Positions 53,501 through 61,788 of a stretch of DNA of 64,000 nt are shown in pieces; positions within the stretch are counted from its first letter, which is position 1; the number at the start of each line of letters is the position of its first letter. The notes beneath the pieces were generated by a model. The model ran no database searches. It saw only the letters and a list, made by a program, of their open reading frames with translations, and was not told the DNA's origin. A program made the translations under genes and the position numbers. The DNA is from a bacterium (GTDB lineage Bacteria > Pseudomonadota > Gammaproteobacteria > Burkholderiales > Burkholderiaceae_C), in assembly GCA_030824555.1 (NCBI GenBank), contig JAVBXK010000036.1:1-64000 (forward strand), given 5' to 3'.

Positions 53501-54085
53501 GGAGTCGCCCGTGGCGCTCAACCTGAAATTCGCCCTGCTGTCGAAAAGCGGTGGATTGAACCCGGTGATGGACCCGTTGCTCAAAGTGAGAGACATGTCG
53601 GGCGCTGGCGAAACAGCACCTGATGTGAAGAACCAAAGCGCGGTGTTGTCGTAATCCAGATCGACGTTGTCAATCGTCAAATTGCGCAGCTTGATGAATC
53701 GATCTGTGGGCAGGTAGAAGTCAGCAGCGCTCGTTGGGTTGGGATTCATGTCGGCGCCGCTGACCTTGGCAGCCTTGCGCCCGGTGCCCGTGGATGTCCA
53801 GGTCGTCGACTCGTAGCACGGGTAATTGGGATACCAGTAGGTCACATCCGTCAGCATCACGAGCGTATTGCCCGGGGTCAAGGAGCCCGCCCCATCCCCG
53901 GGGTGGCGAGTCGCATTGAACTGAAGTGCGGCATTGCCGGTGCAATCAACGCTGTAGTTGCTGCCCCAGGCATTGTGGGTCAACGTGGCGGCCCCGGCGG
54001 CACTCATGCTGGCCAGCATGAGCACTGTCGCGGTCGCCAGGGCTCGCCATGACTGGGACAAAACCGGTGTTGCTCTCGTGTTCAT
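50543..54085 (-). CDS. Large IPTL-CTERM surface protein with Ig-like repeats
   Basis: An 1180-residue exported protein. Sec signal to about residue 32 (SAAGAA). Residues 33-620 form a beta-helix/autotransporter-like passenger rich in Asn/Ser/Gly repeats. Residues about 640-1130 hold putative Ig (He_PIG-like: PSATMVTSGLSGAVTYSINPGLPAGLRFD) and tandem repeats with two Cys each (SVTSGPCSLAGNTLTGTGVGSCTVTA). At the C-terminus IPTLSEWG (from 1152), a hydrophobic helix (GMIVMAALMGGLAVVA) and basic RRKGT form the IPTL-CTERM signal. It is the presumed substrate of the adjacent exosortase H. Confidence 0.9.
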   Translation of the reverse strand: MNTRATPVLSQSWRALATATVLMLASMSAAGAATLTHNAWGSNYSVDCTGNAALQFNATRHPGDGAGSLTPGNTLVMLTDVTYWYPNYPCYESTTWTSTGTGRKAAKVSGADMNPNPTSAADFYLPTDRFIKLRNLTIDNVDLDYDNTALWFFTSGAVSPAPDMSLTLSNGSITGFNPPLFDSRANFRLSATGDSTISNWWAKVDVPSTTALNVTGAGSTLTFYRVGNVHGNYHDALYFYGAGNTATIDGSTLKLDQSSLTFGQSNATPGIYGQMTFQNGASLELVNESSKLKSGDVAFINSSLKLGLGATRLTVDARLTLDGASVDIADSAAKLTTPVLDVFGRNTIALPQEYSSTNYSVTAAMVVMEPDSTLTLNGQGSLASDFELRWTAASSDHYGQIIINDGASLVNNGGIFKVNPGARIAINRTNDIVFGSLSVKNGGGIELLGASSYFANFINQGEISAAADGAIAVSAGTYNILGGNQGVISIGEDGRLTVGNFGTAAGATAVLNTDNRVELNYFSTLQLTIDPTARSNSQLRSSSEVAILNFAELNLSLVNDEVLPVGTKFVLIDYAGLSGTGGVAGVANQYFNGHRDGSNFVLGLNRYQINYHDSGDSGYAGAVTLTVVPMAPPAASLSPSSQTLSGTVGTSINPSATMVTSGLSGAVTYSINPGLPAGLRFDLVTGVISGFPSEVFGPSSFTIRGVSDTGTESVTSTVVLQVLSGGQTISFGALPSPVFTPGGAFAVNATASSGLMVAFSSLTPSVCSVSGSLVTTLTAGTCTIAANQPGNATYGSATQVTQNITVSKGSPPPLLLTAASTQIAVGNGTALSATGGGTGAVTYSVTSGPCSLAGNTLTGTGVGSCTVTASQAADANFNGISSNPVTVAVGVAAQAPLLLSVYPTTISANGTSMLNTAGGTDTGLVTYAVISGPCTTNGATLTGVGVGRCQVVANKAGTISYSSVTSQPVTVVVNPGVAPALVLTSDKSKIGFGGSATLSVSGGISGGSVSYTVTGPCYVTGAVLTGIRAGHCLVVAAQAATDLLGAVQSNSVLVNVSERTTAFSYAQATATGGQGFSTAPVLAGFTRPTFAVLAGTLPTGLVLNPVTGAITGTPTGQPGTFSVVISVYENNAYDAAMVVITLQAPPASVVNIPTLSEWGMIVMAALMGGLAVVAQRRKGT

Positions 54086-54151
54086 GACGGCTTGCTCTTT
54101 CCTGTAAAGAGATGGCGCGCGGTGGCACCAGGGCGAAACAAATGGACTGGC

Positions 54152-54532
54152 TTACCTGCCAAACAACGCCTTGGTATGCGCTGCATCCACGGTGTTCTCG
54201 TACTTGCTGACTTTGCACACCTTGGCTTTGCAGTCGCAAGCCACTTTGTTGGCCAGCACGAAGGTGGTGGTGTCGTAGTCCTGAACACCGGGCTCAGGCC
54301 GGATCCTGTCCATGAGCCTTTTCTCGGCCATGTCCCCCAGATACAGTTTGGTGAGCGCAACGGCAATGCCCTCCGAATCGGCACAAAAACCAGCTTTTTT
54401 GTCGCAAATGACACCCGCGACCGGTGAATACACCGCGCCCTTGAGCTTCACTGCATCGGCATGAGCGGCGAACGGAAACCAAAGTAAAGAAACCGCAGCC
54501 ACCAGCACGGCCCCTTGGAATGAATGGGTCAA
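54152..54532 (-). CDS. YcgJ/Fels-1-family exported protein
   Basis: A 126-residue protein with a Sec signal (cut after AAHA, about residue 25) and the family core VYSPVAGVICDKKAGFCADSEGIAVALTKLYLG. Further Cys in ACDCKAKVCKV suggest disulfides. These match the Fels-1 prophage/YcgJ family, small periplasmic proteins of unknown function. It precedes the large IPTL protein by 66 bp in the same direction, and a strong palindrome lies 40 bp upstream of its start. Confidence 0.75.
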   Translation of the reverse strand: MTHSFQGAVLVAAVSLLWFPFAAHADAVKLKGAVYSPVAGVICDKKAGFCADSEGIAVALTKLYLGDMAEKRLMDRIRPEPGVQDYDTTTFVLANKVACDCKAKVCKVSKYENTVDAAHTKALFGR

Positions 54533-54571
54533 AGGTCACGCTCCCGCAGGTTGTGATGTGTGAAAAGAAGC

Positions 54572-54590
54572 AACGCGTTAACGCGTTAAC
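54572..54590. promoter_or_regulatory. Tandem palindrome, likely operator
   Basis: AACGCGTTAACGCGTTAAC contains two overlapping AACGCGTT palindromes at 8-bp spacing and the 14-bp palindrome GTTAACGCGTTAAC (54577-54590). It lies 40 bp upstream of the minus-strand YcgJ-like gene and 156 bp upstream of the acylase gene. Such stacked palindromes usually bind a dimeric repressor. Confidence 0.45.
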
Positions 54591-54746
54591 AGCACCCAGC
54601 CATTCTACGCGCCGAGTCTGAGTCGGGCGCTTGTTTCGATCGCTGAATTCCAATCAGGATTAACCCGCAGGTTGTCACCTTTGCGTCATTGCCACATTGA
54701 ACAGCGGGCGCATCGTGACCGGCATCCGTATTCACACAGCAGCCCC

Positions 54747-57149
54747 ATGACCCCAACACGTCCACGCACACCACCCCTCTCACACCCACTTACGCTGGTG
54801 CCGGTGGCCTTGGCCTGTACCTTGGCCGCCTGTTCGTCCATGTCGGGCAGCTCAGGTGGTGGCACCGCCACCATCGTGCGCACCACGCACGGCATTCCGC
54901 ACATCACCGCGCCCGACATGGAAACGCTGGCGTTTGGCGTGGCCTACGCCCATGCGCAAGACAACGTGTGCCAGACCGCCGACCACATGGTCACGGTGCG
55001 TGGTGAACGTTCATTGCACTTTGGCGAAAGCGGGCGCGGCATTCTGGGTGTGCGCGGCCTGCCCAACCCGCAGATCGACATCTTCATCGCCGCCCACATG
55101 GACGACGCTGCCCTGGCCAGGCTGTGGGCCGCTTCCAGCGCAGCCAACCAGGCGCAAGCCCGCGGCTACGTGGCCGGGTACAACCGCTACTTGCAAGACC
55201 ACGCGGGCAAATTGCCAGCCGCCTGCAACGGTAAACCCTGGGTGCAGCCCATGACGCTGGCCCACTTCTACCGCGCCACCGAAGTGGTGCAAGTGCAGGC
55301 GGGTGCCGGGGCATTGGCCGATGCCATTGCAGCCGCCACGCCACCCAAAGCCAACGCAACCCAAACCAGCGCCTTGCCCGCCCAGGCAGCGCCCGAGGGC
55401 GAACACATTGCGGGCGCACAGGCATTGATGCGCGAAGCCGGGCTGCTGGATTCACCGTTGGGCTCCAACGCCTGGGCCTTCGGCAAAGACGTGACGGCCA
55501 ACGGCAAGGGCATGCTGCTGGGCAACCCGCACTTCCCGTGGGTGGGTACCAGTCGCTTTTATCAGATGCACCTGACCATTCCCGGCCAGTTTGACGTGAT
55601 GGGTGCCAGCATCGGCCTGTCGGGCGTGGTGCAGATCGGGTTCAACAAAGACGTGGCCTGGTCACACACCGTGTCCACCGGCAAGCGCTTCACGCTGCAC
55701 GAGCTGACACTGGAGCCCGGCCAGCCCACGCAATACCTGGTGGACGGCCAGCCACGCGCCATGCATCCTAAAACCGTCACGTACCGCGTGAAGGGTGCCG
55801 ATGGCCAGGTGGCCACCAAAACGCACACCGTTTGGACCACCCACTTTGGCCCCGTCCTCGTCATGCCCAGGGCGGGCCTGAACTGGACCGGGCAGGTGGC
55901 CTACACCCTGAAAGACGCCAACACCGGGGGCCTGCGCAGCACCGAAACCTACCTGGGCTTTGCCCAGGCCCGCAGCGTGGCCGACATGGAAAAGGCGCTG
56001 GGCAACCTCGGCACCTCGTGGGTCAACACCGTTGCGGCCGACCGCAACGGCCAGGTGCTGTACGCCGACAAGAGCGTGGTGCCCGACGTGGATGCCGCCC
56101 AGCTGCAGCGCTGCGCGCCCAGCAAGGGCGCGGCTGCCCTGCTGGGTGCCGCAGGGTTGGTGGTGCTGAACGGATCGCGCAGCGACTGCGACTGGCGGCA
56201 GGACGCCGCCTCGCCCGTGCCCGGTCTGACCCCGCCCACCCGCATGCCTCATGTGATGCGGACCGACTGGGTACACAACAGCAACGACAGCTTCTTCTAC
56301 ACCCACCCCGCCGTCAAATGGCCAGCGATGTCGCCACTGGTGGGTGACGACGTGGTGCGCCGCCCCCGCACACGGTCAGAGTTGATCGAAATTCCCGAGC
56401 TGCTGGGCAAAGGCAAGGTCACGCTGGCGAGCATGCAGGCCCAGTTGTTCGAGAACCGCAACCTCATGGCCCGCCACATCCTGCCCGACCTGCTGGCAGG
56501 CTGCACGACCTTGAGCGCCCCCACCACAGATGTGCGTGACGGTTGTGCCGCGCTGAAAACGTTTGCCGACAGCGGCTACCGCAACGAAGTGACGGCCCGT
56601 GGTGCCCACCTGTTCCGCGAGTTCTGGCGCACCGCCAGCCAGATACCCGGCGTGTACCGCGAGCCCTTCAACAAAGCCCGCCCGGTGGACACGCCCACAG
56701 GCCTGAAGCTGGCCGACGCAGCCACCGCCACCAAAGTGTGGGAAGCGCTGGGTGCCGCCGTGAAAAAGGTGCGCGATGCCGGGTTTGCACTCGATGCCCA
56801 GCTGGGTGACGTACAGCGCGCCATCTTTACCGATGCAGCCATCCCGCTGCACGGTGGCGACGAGATCGAAGGCACGCTGAACAACCTGGGCGACCGTGGG
56901 CAACCGGGCATTGGCAAGCGCGGCATCCGCATCGACTACGGCACCAGCTACGTGCAGACTGTGACGTTTGACGACCGTGGCCCGGTGGCACAGGCCACGC
57001 TGACCTTCGGCCAGAGCACCAACCCGGCATCACCCCACGCCACCGACCAGCTGAAAAACTACTCGGCCAAACAGTGGCCCAGCCTGCCCTTCCATGCGGC
57101 AGACATCCAGCGCCAGCGCATCGGGGAACCGTTGGTGCTGACGCGTTGA
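54747..57149 (+). CDS. Penicillin acylase-family (Ntn hydrolase) lipoprotein, AHL-acylase-like
   Basis: An 800-residue penicillin acylase-superfamily amidase. The lipoprotein signal (LAACSSM, Cys about 28) is unusual. The precursor is expected to cleave itself before Ser240 in DSPLG-SNAWAFGKD, making Ser240 the N-terminal nucleophile of the beta chain. LLGNPHFPW and WSHTVSTGKRFTLHEL with a late GTSYVQTVTFDDRGP are typical. Relatives hydrolyse acyl-homoserine lactones (PvdQ, QuiP, AcyII), beta-lactams or aculeacin. The start at 54747 gives the lipobox; TTTG-rich DNA precedes it. Confidence 0.86.
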   Translation: MTPTRPRTPPLSHPLTLVPVALACTLAACSSMSGSSGGGTATIVRTTHGIPHITAPDMETLAFGVAYAHAQDNVCQTADHMVTVRGERSLHFGESGRGILGVRGLPNPQIDIFIAAHMDDAALARLWAASSAANQAQARGYVAGYNRYLQDHAGKLPAACNGKPWVQPMTLAHFYRATEVVQVQAGAGALADAIAAATPPKANATQTSALPAQAAPEGEHIAGAQALMREAGLLDSPLGSNAWAFGKDVTANGKGMLLGNPHFPWVGTSRFYQMHLTIPGQFDVMGASIGLSGVVQIGFNKDVAWSHTVSTGKRFTLHELTLEPGQPTQYLVDGQPRAMHPKTVTYRVKGADGQVATKTHTVWTTHFGPVLVMPRAGLNWTGQVAYTLKDANTGGLRSTETYLGFAQARSVADMEKALGNLGTSWVNTVAADRNGQVLYADKSVVPDVDAAQLQRCAPSKGAAALLGAAGLVVLNGSRSDCDWRQDAASPVPGLTPPTRMPHVMRTDWVHNSNDSFFYTHPAVKWPAMSPLVGDDVVRRPRTRSELIEIPELLGKGKVTLASMQAQLFENRNLMARHILPDLLAGCTTLSAPTTDVRDGCAALKTFADSGYRNEVTARGAHLFREFWRTASQIPGVYREPFNKARPVDTPTGLKLADAATATKVWEALGAAVKKVRDAGFALDAQLGDVQRAIFTDAAIPLHGGDEIEGTLNNLGDRGQPGIGKRGIRIDYGTSYVQTVTFDDRGPVAQATLTFGQSTNPASPHATDQLKNYSAKQWPSLPFHAADIQRQRIGEPLVLTR

Positions 57150-57278
57150 CCTGTCATTTTTTGGAAAACGAAGTTTCAGCCATGCGCAATTCACATATCA
57201 GCTAGTGGTACGCACGGCTAGGCAGATGGGCGGGCTGGTTTGAGAATCGGCCCACTCACAACACTTCTGCCCGAACCC

Positions 57279-58217
57279 ATGTCCAAACCCACCACAGGCG
57301 ACTTCACCAAAACCAGCGGCTGGCTCGACTGGTACACCGGCCCGAGCAAGCCCCGCTTTCAACTGCCTGCGGGTGCGGTGGACGCACACTGCCACGTGTT
57401 CGGCCCTGGGGCCGAATTCCCCTATGCACCTGAGCGCAAGTACACCCCTTGCGACGCCACCAAACACGAGCTGTACGCGCTGCGCGACCACCTGGGCTTT
57501 GCCCGCAACGTGGTGGTGCAGGCCACCTGCCACGGTGCCGACAACCGCGCCATGATCGACGCCTGCACCAGCAGCGGTGGCAAAGCACGTGGTGTGGCCA
57601 CCGTGCGCCGCACCGTGACCGATGACGAGCTGCAAGCCATGCACGCCGCCGGGGTGCGCGGGGTGCGCTTCAATTTCGTGAAGCGCCTGGTGGACTTCAC
57701 GCCCAAAGACGAGCTGATGGAGATCGCTGGCCGCATCGCCAAGCTGGATTGGCACGTGGTCATTTACTTCGAGGCGGTGGACCTGCCCGAGCTGTGGGAC
57801 TTTTTCACCGCACTGCCCACCACCGTGGTGGTGGACCACATGGGGCGGCCTGACGTGAGCAAACCCATCGACGGTCCCGAGTTCGAGCTGTTCCTGAAAT
57901 TCATGCGCCAGCACCCCAACGTGTGGAGCAAGGTGAGCTGCCCCGAACGCCTGTCTGTCACCGGTCCCAAGGCCCTGAACGGCGAACAGGCCGCCTACCA
58001 GGACGTGGTGCCTTTCGCCCGCCGCGTGGTCGAAGAGTTCCCCGACCGCGTGCTGTGGGGCACCGACTGGCCCCACCCCAACCTGAAAGACCACATGCCC
58101 GACGACGGCCTGCTGGTGGACTTCATCCCCCACATCGCCCCCACGGCCGAGCTGCAGCAGAAACTGCTGGTCACCAACCCCATGCGCCTCTACTGGCCAG
58201 AGGAAATCTCGAAATGA
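57279..58217 (+). CDS. ligI: 2-pyrone-4,6-dicarboxylate hydrolase (LigI)
   Basis: LigI opens the pyrone ring of 2-pyrone-4,6-dicarboxylate in the protocatechuate 4,5-cleavage pathway. The 312-residue amidohydrolase has the metal-ligand-like DAHCHVFGPG, ATCHGADNRAM, GVRGVRFNFVKRL, IDHMGRP-type VVVDHMGRP and VLWGTDWPHPN near the C-terminus. ATG 57279 gives a family-length protein; the short GTG/TTG-started extension adds nothing. First of ligI-ligA-Bug-ligB-ligC; 75 bp, containing a double hairpin, separate it from ligA. Confidence 0.93.
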   Translation: MSKPTTGDFTKTSGWLDWYTGPSKPRFQLPAGAVDAHCHVFGPGAEFPYAPERKYTPCDATKHELYALRDHLGFARNVVVQATCHGADNRAMIDACTSSGGKARGVATVRRTVTDDELQAMHAAGVRGVRFNFVKRLVDFTPKDELMEIAGRIAKLDWHVVIYFEAVDLPELWDFFTALPTTVVVDHMGRPDVSKPIDGPEFELFLKFMRQHPNVWSKVSCPERLSVTGPKALNGEQAAYQDVVPFARRVVEEFPDRVLWGTDWPHPNLKDHMPDDGLLVDFIPHIAPTAELQQKLLVTNPMRLYWPEEISK

Positions 58218-58242
58218 GCCCCCACGTTCATACTCATTCACT

Positions 58243-58290
58243 GCCCCCCGAGGGGGCTTCAGCCTCCTTGAGGCGGCTCCGCGGAGGCTG
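58243..58290 (+). repeat. Tandem hairpins of the GC-rich intergenic repeat type, covering the ligA ribosome site
   Basis: GCCCCC-CGA-GGGGGC (58243-58257) is a short perfect hairpin. It is followed by CAGCCTCC (58260-58267) paired with GGAGGCTG (58283-58290) across a 15-nt loop. The GGAGG of the second stem is the ribosome site of ligA. I associate such paired GC hairpins with repeated intergenic elements in Comamonadaceae. Sequestration of the ribosome site is inferred. Confidence 0.55.
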
Positions 58291-58292
58291 AC

Positions 58293-58733
58293 ATGGCCCT
58301 TGAAAAACCCTACCTCGACGTCCCCGGCACCATCATTTTCGATGCCGAGCAAAGCCGCAAAGGCTACTGGCTGAACCAGTTCTGCATGAGCCTGATGCAA
58401 GCAGGCAACCGCGAGCGCTTCAAAGCCGACGAGCGTGCCTACCTCGACGAGTGGGCCATGACCGAAGAGCAGAAGCAGGCCGTGCTGGCGCGCGACTTGA
58501 ACTGGTGCATGCGCACCGGCGGCAACATCTACTTCCTGGCCAAAATCGGCGCGACCGATGGCAAAAGCTTCCAGCAAATGGCGGGCTCCATGACCGGCAT
58601 GACCGAAGACGAGTACCGCGCCATGATGATGGCCGGTGGCCGCAGCGTTGAAGGCAACCGCTTTGTGGGTGAAGACGGCGACGCGCAAGCCCACCACCAG
58701 CCCCAGGGCAAAGCAGGCCACGCCAAGGCATGA
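58293..58733 (+). CDS. ligA: Protocatechuate 4,5-dioxygenase alpha subunit (LigA)
   Basis: A 146-residue small subunit of the extradiol dioxygenase LigAB: LDVPGTIIFDAEQSRKGYWLNQFCMSLM and RFKADERAYLDEWAMTEEQKQAV match LigA, which caps the active site of LigB. The tail after about 125 (HHQPQGKAGHAKA) is variable. Its stop overlaps the next start (ATGA). The ribosome site GGAGG lies within a hairpin. Confidence 0.94.
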   Translation: MALEKPYLDVPGTIIFDAEQSRKGYWLNQFCMSLMQAGNRERFKADERAYLDEWAMTEEQKQAVLARDLNWCMRTGGNIYFLAKIGATDGKSFQQMAGSMTGMTEDEYRAMMMAGGRSVEGNRFVGEDGDAQAHHQPQGKAGHAKA

Positions 58734-59782
58734 CCGGCCCCCGCCCAACAGGCCAGGGTACACCCCGTGCCATGCCCGTGCGACGCCAGCTGCTGCAGGC
58801 CGCAGCCCTTGCCACCACCCGCACGGTGTGGCTGGCGGTTGCCGGTTGTGCGCTGGCCGTGGCCGGTGCATGGGCGCAGGCGCATGCCTACCCGAGCAAG
58901 CCGGTTCGCATCGTGGTGCCCTTTGCCGCCGGTGGCGTGGGCGACCTGACCGCGCGCATCGTGGGGCAGGAACTGGCCAAATCGCTGGGGCAGGCCGTGG
59001 TCATTGACAACCGCCCGGGCGCAGGTGGCGTGGTGGCCACCGACACAGTGGCCCACGCCGAGCCAGACGGCCACACGCTGCTGCTCATGTCCAACGGCAC
59101 GGCGGTGGCGGCCAGCCTGTTCAAAACGCTGCCTTACAACACCGAGCGCGACTTCGCACCCATCTCCACGCTGGGCCGCTTCGACATCGTGGTGCTGGCC
59201 GGGGCCGACACGCCCTTCAAAACACTGGGTGACGTGCTGGCTTACGCCAAAGCACAACCCGGCAAACTGAACGTGGGCAGCATCAACATCGGCAGCACAC
59301 AGCACCTGGCGGCCGAGTTGTTCAAGTCCACTGCCGACATCGACGCACAGGTGGTGCCCTTCAACGGCACGCCTGCACTCATCAATGCCATGCGCGGCAA
59401 ACAGGTTGACGTGGCGGTGGAGGTGCTGGGCCCCACGCTGACGCAAATCAGGGCTGGCGCGGTGCGCCCGCTGGCCGTGACGGGCACCCAGCGCTCCAGC
59501 GTGCTGCCCGACGTGCCCACGGCGCAGGAAAGCGGCGTGAAAGGTTTCGTGGCGTCGTCGTGGAACGCGTTGGCCGCACCGGCCAAAACACCGCCAGCGG
59601 TCGTCAACCGCCTGGCCAAAGACATTGCCGCCGCACTGGCCCAGCCCGAAACGAAACAAAAGCTGCGCGACCTGAACATCGACGCTTACGCCAGCACGCC
59701 CGAGCAAACCGCCGAGCTGCTGGCCAGCGACATCCGGCGCTGGCGCGGCGTGATCGAGCGCGCTGGCATCCCCAAACAATGA
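58730..59782 (+). CDS. Bug/TctC-family periplasmic binding protein
   Basis: A 350-residue TctC/Bug-type tripartite-tricarboxylate-transporter binding protein: YPSKPVRIVVPFAAGGVGDLTARIVGQEL, VIDNRPGAGGVVATDTVAHAEPDGHTLLL and AELFKSTADIDAQVVPFNG. The ATG at 58730 overlaps the ligA stop; a later ATG at 58772 starts a signal with RRQLLQAA (twin-arginine-like) and may be the true start. Placement between ligA and ligB suggests it captures an aromatic or dicarboxylic acid such as protocatechuate; permeases TctA/B are not here. Confidence 0.88.
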   Translation: MTGPRPTGQGTPRAMPVRRQLLQAAALATTRTVWLAVAGCALAVAGAWAQAHAYPSKPVRIVVPFAAGGVGDLTARIVGQELAKSLGQAVVIDNRPGAGGVVATDTVAHAEPDGHTLLLMSNGTAVAASLFKTLPYNTERDFAPISTLGRFDIVVLAGADTPFKTLGDVLAYAKAQPGKLNVGSINIGSTQHLAAELFKSTADIDAQVVPFNGTPALINAMRGKQVDVAVEVLGPTLTQIRAGAVRPLAVTGTQRSSVLPDVPTAQESGVKGFVASSWNALAAPAKTPPAVVNRLAKDIAAALAQPETKQKLRDLNIDAYASTPEQTAELLASDIRRWRGVIERAGIPKQ

Positions 59783-60658
<876 letters not shown>

Positions 60659-60661
60659 ACC

Positions 60662-61615
60662 ATGAGCAAAACCATCAAAGTCGCCCTGGCGGGCGCAGGT
60701 GCCTTTGGCATCAAACACCTGGACGGCATCAAGAATATCGACGGCGTCGAGGTGGTGTCCCTCATCAGCCGCGATCTGGCAAAAACCAAAGAGGTGGCGG
60801 ACAAGTACGGCATTGGCCACGTCACCACCGACCTGGCCGACAGCCTGGCCTTGCCGGAGGTGGATGCCGTCATCCTGTGCACGCCCACGCAGATGCACGC
60901 CAGCCAAACCCTGGCCTGCCTGAAAGCGGGCAAACACGTGCAGGTGGAAATCCCGCTGTGCGACGTGCTGGCCGAAGGCGAAGAGGTGGTGCGCGTGGCC
61001 AAGGCCAGCGGTCTGGTGGCCATGTGCGGCCACACCCGCCGCTTCAACCCCAGCCACCAGTACGTCAACAACAAGATCAAGGCGGGCGAGTTCAACATCC
61101 AGCAGATGGATGTGCAAACCTACTTCTTCCGCCGCACCAACATGAACGCGCTGGGCCAAGCCCGCAGCTGGACCGACCACCTGCTGTGGCACCACGCCGC
61201 GCACACCGTTGACCTGTTTGCCTACCAGTGCGGCAGCCCGGTGGTGAAGGCCAATGCCATCCAAGGCCCCATCCACCCCACACTGGGCATCGCGATGGAC
61301 ATGAGCATCCAGCTGAAAGCCGCGAACGGTGCCATCTGCACGCTGAGCTTGAGCTTCAACAACGACGGCCCGTTGGGCACATTCTTCCGCTATATCGGCG
61401 ACACGGCCACCTACATCGCCCGCTATGACGACCTGGTCAACGGCAAGGAAGAGAAGATCGACGTGAGCCAGGTGGCGGTCAGCATGAACGGCATCGAGCT
61501 GCAAGACCGCGAATTCTTTGCAGCCATCAAGGAAGGCCGTCAGCCCAACTCCAGCGTCGAAAGCGTGCTGGCCTGCTACCAGGTGCTGCATGATTTAGAG
61601 CAACAACTGGCCTGA
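60662..61615 (+). CDS. ligC: 4-carboxy-2-hydroxymuconate-6-semialdehyde dehydrogenase (LigC)
   Basis: LigC oxidises the LigAB ring-cleavage product (in its hemiacetal form) with NADP to 2-pyrone-4,6-dicarboxylate, LigI's substrate. The 317-residue Gfo/Idh/MocA-type protein has VALAGAGAFGIKHLDGI (Rossmann loop), KHVQVEIPLCDV, MCGHTRRFNPSH and WTDHLLWHHAAHTVDLF. GGAG precedes the ATG. Last gene of the operon, followed by a strong terminator. LigJ, LigK and LigU, which finish the pathway to pyruvate and oxaloacetate, are not in the window. Confidence 0.94.
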   Translation: MSKTIKVALAGAGAFGIKHLDGIKNIDGVEVVSLISRDLAKTKEVADKYGIGHVTTDLADSLALPEVDAVILCTPTQMHASQTLACLKAGKHVQVEIPLCDVLAEGEEVVRVAKASGLVAMCGHTRRFNPSHQYVNNKIKAGEFNIQQMDVQTYFFRRTNMNALGQARSWTDHLLWHHAAHTVDLFAYQCGSPVVKANAIQGPIHPTLGIAMDMSIQLKAANGAICTLSLSFNNDGPLGTFFRYIGDTATYIARYDDLVNGKEEKIDVSQVAVSMNGIELQDREFFAAIKEGRQPNSSVESVLACYQVLHDLEQQLA

Positions 61616-61641
61616 TTGGTCTCGCCCCACCGGGGACGACA

Positions 61642-61690
61642 CGCCCACCCTGCCGAATAGAATGAATCGGCCCATGGGGTGGGCGTTTTT
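61642..61690 (+). terminator. Rho-independent terminator of the lig operon
   Basis: CGCCCACCC (61642-61650) pairs with GGGTGGGCG (61677-61685), enclosing a second small stem GCCGA/TCGGC (61652-61656 and 61667-61671), followed by five T. It lies 27 bp after the ligC stop. Confidence 0.85.
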
Positions 61691-61728
61691 CATGGGTGCT
61701 GCCGAGTGCCCCGTCAGGGGAAGTTTGA

Positions 61729-61788
61729 ATGAACAACGAAGAACAGCCACTTCTCAAGAACCTGTCGGAGCTGGGTGATGGCATCTGA
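61729..61788 (+). CDS. Tiny upstream frame overlapping the DUF1016 gene start
   Basis: A 19-residue frame (MNNEEQPLLKNLSELGDGI) with AGGGGAAG upstream of its ATG. It ends in TGA at 61786-61788, ten bases inside the next gene. The arrangement suits translational coupling of the downstream DUF1016 gene, whose own ribosome site is GGAG inside this frame. Whether the peptide is made is unknown. Confidence 0.35.
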   Translation: MNNEEQPLLKNLSELGDGI

